Assembly: GCA_964356135.1 (NCBI GenBank)
Contig: CAYHGV010000095.1
Span: 1 to 11,326 of the forward strand
Direction of reading: 5' to 3'
Length of the DNA: 11,326 nt
From: CAYHGV01 sp964356135
GTDB lineage: Bacteria; Hydrothermota; Tepidihabitantia; CAYHGV01
Position 1 is the first letter of the stretch. The number at the start of each line of letters is the position of its first letter. Both the position numbers and the translations under genes were made by a program. Under the pieces are notes generated by a model that worked only from the letters and a program-made list of their open reading frames with translations, searched no databases and was not told where the DNA came from. Of this stretch, positions 1 through 6,729 are shown piece by piece.

Positions 1-56
1 CCCCTCCCTCTTTGTGGTTGTGATATTTGCCTAAAGGCAGATAAGATAATTTCCAT
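1..56 (-). CDS. Start of an unidentified gene, cut by the window edge
   Basis: An ATG at 56-54 opens a frame that stays open to position 1 (18 codons, beginning MEIILSAFRQ). It is supported by its context: a purine-rich ribosome binding site (GGAAAGGG, 67-60) lies 3 nt upstream, and a good sigma-70-type promoter lies before that at 104-77, giving a leader of about 14 nt. Too little protein is visible to name a family. The promoter suggests it starts a transcription unit separate from the phosphoesterase gene that ends at 194. It could also be a short leader peptide. Confidence 0.45.
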   Translation of the reverse strand, partial: MEIILSAFRQISQPQRGR

Positions 57-76
57 ATGCCCTTTCCTTCAATTAA

Positions 77-104
77 ATCTTAAAAAAATTTTGAAGTTTG
101 TCAA
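77..104 (-). promoter_or_regulatory. Sigma-70-type promoter for the gene leaving the left edge
   Basis: Reading the minus strand, a perfect TTGACA -35 (104-99) is followed by a 16-bp T-rich spacer and TAAGAT as -10 (82-77, 4 of 6 consensus bases). The predicted start near 70 is just upstream of the ribosome binding site and ATG of the truncated gene. The 193 bases between the phosphoesterase stop and the window edge hold only this promoter and that gene start. I saw no convincing terminator: the T7 run near 156-162 has no stem before it. Confidence 0.55.
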
Positions 105-193
105 GGGGAATCTCCGTAGGCTCTTAATTCTTTGATTAATAATGACTTACAACTACGAACAACCAAAAAAACCTGATGGATTTTCCGCTGTAG

Positions 194-577
194 TTACCGT
201 TTCGGAGAAGTTACTTTGTAGTCTTTCTTCCTAAAAAACAGCCATTTGTTTTCGCCGGTGTGGATTAAAACATAATCGCCTTTTAATTTTTTGCCTTCGA
301 GGGTGAATTCAATTATCTTCGCGGTTCGTTCTTTTAATCGATAGCTCCCCTTATCCCAGATTTCAACGGTGCCCGCACCGTACTCGCCTTTTGGAATTTC
401 ACCCGTAAAATCGATATAGTCGAGTTCGTGGTCTTCGACCTGAATCGCCAGCCGCTTGACGTTCGGCACGGTCGGTGGTTCTTTCGGGACCGCCCAGCTC
501 TTCAATACCCCGTTCATCTCCAGTCGGAAATCGTAATGGAGGTGGGTGGCGGAATGTTTTTGAACGACGAATCTCAT
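194..577 (-). CDS. Stand-alone LigD-type DNA 3'-phosphoesterase (PE domain)
   Basis: This 127-residue protein is essentially only the PE domain of bacterial ligase D, which trims 3'-phosphates and 3'-ribonucleotides from DNA ends in a metal-dependent reaction before ligation. Every residue known as catalytic in Pseudomonas LigD (His42, His48, Asp50, Arg52, His84, Tyr88) has a counterpart at a constant offset of 34: His8, His14, Asp16, Arg18, His50, Tyr54. The core motifs HLHYDFRLE (12-20), SWAVPKEP (27-34) and VEDHELDY (47-54) are intact, followed by the IPKGEYGAG loop (61-69). No ligase or polymerase domain and no N-terminal extension is attached. No ribosome binding site precedes the ATG directly. 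Instead a 22-codon reading frame with a strong site ends in an ATGA overlap with this start. It is last in the run of genes from tamA. Family is near certain; the partner ligase is unknown. Confidence 0.93.
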   Translation of the reverse strand: MRFVVQKHSATHLHYDFRLEMNGVLKSWAVPKEPPTVPNVKRLAIQVEDHELDYIDFTGEIPKGEYGAGTVEIWDKGSYRLKERTAKIIEFTLEGKKLKGDYVLIHTGENKWLFFRKKDYKVTSPKR

Positions 578-642
578 CGAAAAACAGTAGTGAGTAGAGA
601 GAAACGAGTAGTGAGGGAAAAAAAACGAAAATCGAGTGCCAT
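574..642 (-). CDS. Possible 22-codon leader ORF overlapping the phosphoesterase start
   Basis: ATG at 642-640 is preceded by GAGGAG (652-647), a strong ribosome binding site that overlaps the stop of the HD gene. The frame runs 22 codons (MALDFRFFSLTTRF then SLLTTVFR) and stops with a TGA at 576-574 that overlaps the ATG of the phosphoesterase (ATGA). The sequence is nearly all heptamer repeat, so the peptide itself is unlikely to have a function. It could carry ribosomes to the phosphoesterase start, which has no site of its own. Alternatively the repeat simply separated an old binding site from its gene. Confidence 0.3.
   Translation of the reverse strand: MALDFRFFSLTTRFSLLTTVFR
586..641. 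repeat. Degenerate tandem heptamers between the HD and phosphoesterase genes
   Basis: On the plus strand about eight 7-bp units follow one another in register. The best are AGTAGTG at 586 and again at 607, with AGTAGAG, AGAAACG, AGGGAAA, AAAAACG and AAAATCG among the others. Two perfect 9-bp copies of AGTAGTGAG lie at 586-594 and 607-615. The tract fills the gap between the HD-gene stop and the phosphoesterase ATG. Confidence 0.6.
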
Positions 643-650
643 TCGACTCC

Positions 651-1334
651 TCAAACTAATTTCGTGCCGTTGACCACGAGCTCGAATTTGCAGCCCAAGA
701 AATCAGCCGCCCGGCGCGAGATCAGCATCCGGGAAAGAAAAATCTCAAAGTATTCGAGCACCGATGACATTTCGGTATCGATCGTCAACTTTAAAACAAT
801 CTTCTTTTTCTTCCGGTTAATGATAAGTTTCGAATCGGTCACCGCATAATTGACCCGGTCATGAATATCGAACTTCACCAACCGGGGATTGCGCACCCGG
901 CTGCGGTGGACATCGGCTTTATCCGCCAGAATCGATGCCGCGCCAATAAACGATACCGGTTCACCATCTTCTTCATGGTGGTTGCCGATTGCGCCGATAA
1001 CGGCTGCGGTCTCAACCGGCTCCATCCCCAGACGATTCAAAATATCCCGGGCAATAACCGCTCCAATCTGGGCATGCTCAAGCCGACTGACGACGTTTCC
1101 GATATCGTGGAGGTAACCGGCAATCCCGGCAAGCTCGGCTAACCGTTTGTTCCCTTTCAGGGTCATAATAATCCTTTTTGCACCTTTGGCAGTCAATTGG
1201 GCATGGCGGTTGCCGTGCTCGGTATAGCCGATGACACCCAGTTGCTCGTTCGCCCGGGCAATATAGCTCTTCACTTCTTCATCATTCTCGACCATCACTA
1301 ATGTCACCAGGTTTTTAACCTTTGTTCTCTGCAT
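651..1334 (-). CDS. HD-domain metal-dependent phosphohydrolase
   Basis: A 227-residue soluble protein of the HD superfamily (the type grouped as COG3294). The metal ligands are visible: His44 in NRHA, the His76-Asp77 pair in YLHDIGN (74-80), His87 in EHAQ, His119/120 in GNHHEE and Asp138 in LADKAD. The next stretch, VHRSRVR then DIHDRVNYAV, is typical of this subfamily. The C-terminal 60 residues (from about 168) form a separate region ending CKFELVVNG. The substrate is unknown; HD proteins hydrolyse phosphate esters, often of nucleotides. I start it at the ATG at 1334-1332 (an adjacent ATG is at 1337), because GGGG at 1343-1340 is placed as a ribosome binding site. A GTG at 1370 in the same frame lies inside the heptamer repeat and would add only translated repeat. 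It lies 47 nt after priA and is probably co-transcribed with it. Confidence 0.85.
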   Translation of the reverse strand: MQRTKVKNLVTLVMVENDEEVKSYIARANEQLGVIGYTEHGNRHAQLTAKGAKRIIMTLKGNKRLAELAGIAGYLHDIGNVVSRLEHAQIGAVIARDILNRLGMEPVETAAVIGAIGNHHEEDGEPVSFIGAASILADKADVHRSRVRNPRLVKFDIHDRVNYAVTDSKLIINRKKKKIVLKLTIDTEMSSVLEYFEIFLSRMLISRRAADFLGCKFELVVNGTKLV

Positions 1335-1343
1335 CATTTCCCC

Positions 1344-1378
1344 TTTCCCTTTGCACTTAGCACTTTGCACTCTGCACT
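1344..1378. repeat. Tandem heptamers between priA and the HD gene
   Basis: On the minus strand four units in register (AGTGCAG 1378-1372, AGTGCAA 1371-1365, AGTGCTA 1364-1358, AGTGCAA 1357-1351) run into AGGGAAA (1350-1344) and GGGGAAA, which carries the ribosome binding site of the HD gene. The period and the AGGGAAA unit are the same as in the 586-641 tract, which lies in the opposite orientation. Confidence 0.75.
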
Positions 1379-1381
1379 GCC

Positions 1382-3358
1382 TTATACCGGGTCAATATCG
1401 ATATCAACCTTCGCTTTCCGACGGAACAGGTCTTTCCGGTCGATAAGGGTATGGAACGGCGTTATCCGCTGCGTCTTTAAGAGCCACTGATAGACCGCCC
1501 CTTTCCTTTTCAGCCGGGAAGCAACCACCGGTCCTGCGCCCACCACCCCGGGTAGTGTTTCAAAAAAACGGGACAGAGAGTTGATCACTTCGTCTAAAAC
1601 AGCCGGTTCGACCGCCGAAACCCGAACCAGCGCAATCCGGGCAAACGGTGGGTAGTTCGCATCTTCTCGGATCGCAAGCTCGTTTTTTAAGAACCGAGAA
1701 AAATCACTGCGCTGGGCAGAACGGATCGCATAGTGCTGGGGATGGAAGGTTTGAATCACTACCCGGTTGTTCTTACTTTCGCCGATTGCGTTAATGGCCC
1801 GACTCAAAGTCTGGAAGGTCCGCTCGGCAGAGTGAAAATCGGGTAGCTGTAAACTGGTGTCGGCATCGATGATGCCGACCAATGTCACCCCGGGAAAACG
1901 AACCTCCCGCAGCGCGAGCTGAGTTCCAACCAAGACCTTTGCCTTGCCGGCATTGAACTTTTGACAGATCGACTCGAAATTTTCTGGCTTCGCGGCCGTA
2001 TCCGAATCGAGGCGGAGAATTGAAACCTTTTTATGGATCGTCAAAAGCTCCTTTTCGATCGTCTCGGTTCCGATGCCGCGATAGCTGAAGCTCGCGCCAT
2101 GGCATTTGGGACAGACCTCAAACCCCGGCTCGACGTATTTACAGAAATGGCAGCGCAGGTTCCGTTCGTCGTGGTGATAGACTAACGGTATATTACACTC
2201 CGGACAGCGTGCGGCATAGCCGCAGTCGGCGCAGCGCAAGAATGGACTGAACCCCCGCCGATTGATGAACAAAAGAATCTGTTCTTGAGAATACATCCGC
2301 TTTTTCATCTCAAACTTGAGTGGCGCAGAAAAAACCTTTCCTTTCTCCCGGCGCATATCAACCACCACGACCGGAAAATAGTGTTTCCGTTCCTCGCGCA
2401 GATCAACCAGCTCATACTTTCCTTCCCGTGCATTGTATGCCGTTTCTACGGACGGCGTGCTCGACCCTAAGACCGCAACCGCCCGTTCCAGCTTCGCGCG
2501 CATAATGCCCACATCCCGGCTGTGGTAGTGGGGCTGCCGTTTTTCTTTATAACTCGCATCGTGTTCATCGTCAACGATGACGAGACCGAGGTTTTTGACC
2601 GGCGCAAATATTGCCCGCCGCGAACCAACCACCACCCGGAACCGGCCGGTTCGAATCTGCTGCCAATAACTCTTATCTTCCGCCCTGGTCAATCCCGAAT
2701 GGAGTGGCACCAGGTCAGCGGGAAAACGTTCGGCAAATCTCACAAGCAGGCTTTTCGTCAAAGCGACCTCGGGTCGGAGCACAATCGCCGACTTGCCCAG
2801 ACACAAGGTCTCTTCGATCAACCGGAGGTAGATTTCGGTCGTATCCGTCCCCGGCTGCCTGATCAGTAAAAACACCTTAAAGTCGTTTGCCGCCAAACTC
2901 GGCAGCATCGTGCGCACCGCCTGGTGTTGTGCGAGACTCAGGGTCGGCGGTGTTGTCGTTTTCTCTGCCCGGCTATTTTTCGGGACGACTCCATCCTTCT
3001 GGACGCCACCAACCTTGGGAACGCCGTAGTCCGGGCTCCGAATCTTCTTCGGCCGGTACGTATAGACTCCGCGCGGAATCGCCACCGTCAGCATCTCGCC
3101 CCACGAGGCAAAATAGTATCGAGCGGTCCACCCCAACAGCTCGAGCAGCTCCGGCTTCAGGAATTGATCATCGATAACCTCCATGACCGGTTTGGTATAG
3201 CCGGTATCCGCCTGCTCATGCAGGCCGACCACCACCCCCTGGGTATGCTTTCGGCGCAGTTCAACCTTGACCAGACTCCCGATTCTCGCTCCACCGTTAT
3301 CGCAGGAATAGGTTAAACCGTCGAGCCGGGTATTGGGCAGGGCAACATCAACAAACAT
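1382..3358 (-). CDS. priA: Primosomal protein N' (PriA) with degenerate ATPase motifs
   Basis: PriA restarts stalled replication forks by binding branched DNA and loading the replicative helicase. At 658 residues it is somewhat shorter than E. coli PriA (732). Order: DNA 3'-binding domain (about 1-100), a low-complexity linker (105-138), helicase core, eight zinc cysteines (C376, C379, C385, C388, C403, C406, C416, C419), second RecA lobe (425-540) and C-terminal domain. Family motifs GSRRAIFAP (245-253), DDEH (263-266, usually DEEH), LGSSTPS (297-303), RRGFSPF and PDFHSAERTF are clear. The nucleotide-binding signatures are not. The position of Walker A GVTGSGKT reads RQPGTDTT (167-174), without the lysine. 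Motif V GTQMIAKGHDFP reads GTQLALREVRFP (478-489). Motif VI QVAGRAGR reads LSRAINAIGE around 518-527, without the arginine finger. The frame is unbroken and structural motifs are kept, so this is a maintained protein, probably without helicase activity. Its ATG overlaps the tamB stop (TGATG). Confidence 0.93.
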   Translation of the reverse strand: MFVDVALPNTRLDGLTYSCDNGGARIGSLVKVELRRKHTQGVVVGLHEQADTGYTKPVMEVIDDQFLKPELLELLGWTARYYFASWGEMLTVAIPRGVYTYRPKKIRSPDYGVPKVGGVQKDGVVPKNSRAEKTTTPPTLSLAQHQAVRTMLPSLAANDFKVFLLIRQPGTDTTEIYLRLIEETLCLGKSAIVLRPEVALTKSLLVRFAERFPADLVPLHSGLTRAEDKSYWQQIRTGRFRVVVGSRRAIFAPVKNLGLVIVDDEHDASYKEKRQPHYHSRDVGIMRAKLERAVAVLGSSTPSVETAYNAREGKYELVDLREERKHYFPVVVVDMRREKGKVFSAPLKFEMKKRMYSQEQILLFINRRGFSPFLRCADCGYAARCPECNIPLVYHHDERNLRCHFCKYVEPGFEVCPKCHGASFSYRGIGTETIEKELLTIHKKVSILRLDSDTAAKPENFESICQKFNAGKAKVLVGTQLALREVRFPGVTLVGIIDADTSLQLPDFHSAERTFQTLSRAINAIGESKNNRVVIQTFHPQHYAIRSAQRSDFSRFLKNELAIREDANYPPFARIALVRVSAVEPAVLDEVINSLSRFFETLPGVVGAGPVVASRLKRKGAVYQWLLKTQRITPFHTLIDRKDLFRRKAKVDIDIDPV

Positions 3359-6300
3359 CAGTAGCGAAATTTAAATCGATAGCTGAAGCTGAAATTACCC
3401 TCTTCGTTCTTTTTCCCCACGAGCTCATGGTGCTGACCTAAAGAATACTGAGCCTGGAACACATCCTGGCTGACATCGAAGATATTGTGGGTCAAGGTCA
3501 GATAGAGATTTTTCGAGACATACTTGCCGATCGTCACCCGGTTCGGCTCGGAGCCGAACGGCCCATTGATCTGCAGATAATCGAGATGCAGAATCGGCAA
3601 TACCCGTTTTGATACCTCGTGCTCGAAATAATCTAAAAGTTTCTCCCCCATGACATCGGTAAAGATGTCCTTCGGCTCACCCGGGAACTCCCCCCAGGTC
3701 CGGCTCAGGGTGAGATAGGCGATAATATCGTTGTCGGATAACACCGGTGGTTCGGAATAGAGCTCAAAGGTCGGTTGAGTCAACGTCCCGCTCAGGTGCA
3801 GGATGATTTTAATCCGTTCCGGTTTCGCTTCGACGACGGTTTCGATATCGGTCAAGAGTTCTGCCCAGATATTCAAATTCGGGTCGAGTTTTGGGAGATT
3901 GATAAATGTGATCTCGCCTTCAGTAATGGTCAGCCGCTGGCCCAAATAGTAGAGTGCACCGCGCAGGCTCTTGAGCTCCCCGGCAAAGCGGGTCCCGGTC
4001 GCATCCCCTTTCATCTGCAGGTCAATCGACAACTCGATATCGGCATCATTATTCCGGAGCCAGATCCCTTTTTCTCCCTTGATCGTAATATCATAGTGCG
4101 GAGGATTCTTGGATGGTTTCCCTCCGCCCATACCCGGTACCGGTCCGAACTGGTAGCTGAGCAACGCCTGGTCAATGTCCAGTTCACCTTTCATCACCAG
4201 CGGACCCTTCCAAGTCCAGCCCAACCGGAATTCACCCGAGACCAGAGCATACACCTCCTTCTTCGGATTGAGAGCGATATCGTTGCCGCGGAAACGAAAA
4301 TCGATGCGCTTGGGAATATACCCGCCGAATTCGATCACGCCGGTAGCCAGCAAGGTTGCCTTCGACACCTGCGCTTTAGCCGAAGTAAGGATGATTTTAT
4401 TATTATTAAGACTGAAAGCTAAATTTGACTCTTTGCAAAGCAACCTGACAACCGGAATATAAATAACCCCATTGGCGATTTGGACCGCACCGCCAAAATT
4501 CGGGTTTTTGGGGTCACCCGTAAGCGTAATCGTACCGTTTATCCTGCCCGATTTAAGTTCAACCACCTTTTTTAGAGGACTCAAAACCCAGGCGCCCGCG
4601 TTGGAGAACTGGCATTCGATGTTCATATCCTTCCATTTGAACTGGTTGGTCTTGGGCTCAAAGCTATAGGCGACCGTGCCTTTCAACGCCACCGCCTCGG
4701 TATCAGAATATATCCGCAGCTGTTCGATCAGAATCGATTTTTCATCGCCGCTGATTCGACCGGCAATCCCCTTAAGGGCAATATCGCCCCAACGGAGTTT
4801 ATCTATCCCGATCGAAGCAAAAAACCCTGCATCCGTATCTAACGACAGGGTCAGGATACCCCGGGGTGAAGATTTCAGATTCAGCATCCGACCGAACCGT
4901 TCCAGGTCGAGTCCGGTAATATCAAGCGAAACCACAGGACGCTTGCCTGATTCGAAGCTGGTACTGGCGATCAACTGCCCGCCGGCGAGGTTGAATGCGC
5001 CATCTTTGAAAAAGATCGTCCGATCGCTCTTACCAAACGTAAACACCTGGCTATTCGCGATCGACTCGCCGTTGCGGACAAACAGCAGTCGCTTCCCCTC
5101 CACTTCAAAACCATTGGTCGAAACCGAAACCCCGCCTTCAAACGAAAACCTGCTGTCCGCTGCGGTAAACTCAATCTGGCAGTGGCGGTTCTCGAGTTTT
5201 ACCGCACCATCGCCCACCTTCTCCCCCCGATAACTGAGATCCTGCGCCGTCATCGCCATCCGGCCCGCCAAATCCCGCCAGTTATCGAAACCGATAGTTA
5301 CTTCGATCAACGGAGCCGTGAATCGGTTCCAGTTTCCATTGCGCAGACGAAACCATCCTCGAATGCCGTTATTGAAAATTTCGCCCTTACCATTCAGAAC
5401 ACCACTGACGTCGGTCTTCACTATTTTGCCCACCAGTTCTAGCGGCAGCGCCTCAATCGCATACGCAAAACGAAAATCTTTTTCCTTGATCTCGCCTTCA
5501 ACCGCGGTCTCCATCGTCCCGCGGGTAATGACCGTCCGCTCGATTTTAATGAGCTCCCCGATCCTTATTCCTCTGCCTGAAATCCGATCGAACTCAACGC
5601 CGGCAACGCTCGTTCGGTCGAGCGCATACTGACAATCAATTCTATCGAAACCCTCGCCGCTAACGCCTACTTCGCCGGAAACTGTTACCGGTGCAAATCG
5701 CTGCTCGATCATTGGCAGGAACGAAGCCAATTCAAACCGCTCGAGATTCAATCTTCCCCGGTAACCCCGAGTCCTGTAATTGACCGCACCCTCGACCGTG
5801 CCGTTGCCAAAGACGGTATCCCCGATCGCCACCGCGAGCTTGAGAGAATCACCCTGGAAATGGACCGCACCGGCGAGTGGGGGTAATGGTTTTGAGTTCC
5901 AGCACCAATTTCTGGTTCTAAAACGTACCTCTCCAAATGCACTATCCCCTTTCATCCCGGCCGAACCGGAGATTGTTATCACACCCTGGCAGTTTCGGGC
6001 GGACACTTCTTTCAACGAAACCGCACCTTCGCTAACCGTCAGCCCATACGATTTTTGCTTGAAATCGGCCTGGGCGCTCAGCTCAAGTTTCGAATCGCCG
6101 GTTGCGAGTGAGCAGTGTGTAATCTCAAGGCTCCCCGGCTTCAAAACCAGGTCGCTGACGATCGGACCAAATCTCAAACCGAGAAACGTAAATGTCAGGC
6201 GGCGCACGGCGAAATCAATTTTTGACGAACGAGAATTAATTCCAATCGAACCGGAAAGGCTGTCAATCAGCCCTGTGCCGTAATGAACCCGACCATTTTC

Positions 6301-6729
6301 TACTACGAATTCGGTTACTGAAAAATTGGGAAAACCCTTTATTTGCCCGGCGCCGGGTTTTCGCGCACGGGCGATGAAAAGCTCGGGCGCGGAAAGTGCA
6401 ATCTGGGGAATCAGGAACCGTCTCTGAACAAAAGAAAAAAGGTTGTAGCGTAACTGCAACCGGCTGGTCAAAAGCGAGTCCCCGGAGGGAAGTCGAACCG
6501 AAAGATCGGATACCGAAACGCCGGTAAAAATATTGCCCTGTACCGCCGAATAACTGATCTCGGCGTTCAAACTTCGTTCGACGACCGCAATCAGCATCTT
6601 AAACGTCATCGTCTGGATCAGACGCCGGAATCCATACCCGGCAATCACGATGCCAATGAGTATCGCGGGAATGATAACAATCCGCTTCTTAAAAGATCTG
6701 GAAGAGCCCAAAATATATCCCCCAACCAC
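3358..6729 (-). CDS. tamB: TamB-type inner-membrane-anchored translocation/assembly protein (DUF490)
   Basis: TamB proteins span the periplasm and work with the Omp85 protein TamA in outer-membrane protein assembly and, in recent models, lipid transport. The 1123-residue protein has one N-terminal membrane anchor (about 16-36, after the basic RSFKKR), a long body of beta-strand-rich repeats, and the family's C-terminal domain from about 790, with TLTQPTFELYSEPPVLSDND at about 982-1001 and a final barrel-like stretch ending in aromatic-rich FSFSYRFKFRY. Length is close to E. coli TamB (1259). It follows tamA directly, with overlapping reading frames. The longest frame starts with GTG at 6729, inside the end of tamA and without a clear binding site. 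A TTG at 6711-6709 follows GGGGGA at a spacing of 6 and may be the real start. The stop shares one base with the priA ATG. Confidence 0.92.
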   Translation of the reverse strand: MVGGYILGSSRSFKKRIVIIPAILIGIVIAGYGFRRLIQTMTFKMLIAVVERSLNAEISYSAVQGNIFTGVSVSDLSVRLPSGDSLLTSRLQLRYNLFSFVQRRFLIPQIALSAPELFIARARKPGAGQIKGFPNFSVTEFVVENGRVHYGTGLIDSLSGSIGINSRSSKIDFAVRRLTFTFLGLRFGPIVSDLVLKPGSLEITHCSLATGDSKLELSAQADFKQKSYGLTVSEGAVSLKEVSARNCQGVITISGSAGMKGDSAFGEVRFRTRNWCWNSKPLPPLAGAVHFQGDSLKLAVAIGDTVFGNGTVEGAVNYRTRGYRGRLNLERFELASFLPMIEQRFAPVTVSGEVGVSGEGFDRIDCQYALDRTSVAGVEFDRISGRGIRIGELIKIERTVITRGTMETAVEGEIKEKDFRFAYAIEALPLELVGKIVKTDVSGVLNGKGEIFNNGIRGWFRLRNGNWNRFTAPLIEVTIGFDNWRDLAGRMAMTAQDLSYRGEKVGDGAVKLENRHCQIEFTAADSRFSFEGGVSVSTNGFEVEGKRLLFVRNGESIANSQVFTFGKSDRTIFFKDGAFNLAGGQLIASTSFESGKRPVVSLDITGLDLERFGRMLNLKSSPRGILTLSLDTDAGFFASIGIDKLRWGDIALKGIAGRISGDEKSILIEQLRIYSDTEAVALKGTVAYSFEPKTNQFKWKDMNIECQFSNAGAWVLSPLKKVVELKSGRINGTITLTGDPKNPNFGGAVQIANGVIYIPVVRLLCKESNLAFSLNNNKIILTSAKAQVSKATLLATGVIEFGGYIPKRIDFRFRGNDIALNPKKEVYALVSGEFRLGWTWKGPLVMKGELDIDQALLSYQFGPVPGMGGGKPSKNPPHYDITIKGEKGIWLRNNDADIELSIDLQMKGDATGTRFAGELKSLRGALYYLGQRLTITEGEITFINLPKLDPNLNIWAELLTDIETVVEAKPERIKIILHLSGTLTQPTFELYSEPPVLSDNDIIAYLTLSRTWGEFPGEPKDIFTDVMGEKLLDYFEHEVSKRVLPILHLDYLQINGPFGSEPNRVTIGKYVSKNLYLTLTHNIFDVSQDVFQAQYSLGQHHELVGKKNEEGNFSFSYRFKFRY

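Noticed and set aside
1335..1370. GTG-initiated N-terminal extension of the HD protein
   Set aside because: The extra residues (MQSAKCKGKGE) are a translation of the heptamer repeat, and the ribosome binding site is placed for the ATGs at 1337/1334.
3775..4422. 215-codon plus-strand frame inside tamB
   Set aside because: It is antisense to a well-supported gene. It and the other plus-strand frames longer than 60 codons have no family motifs and look like shadows.
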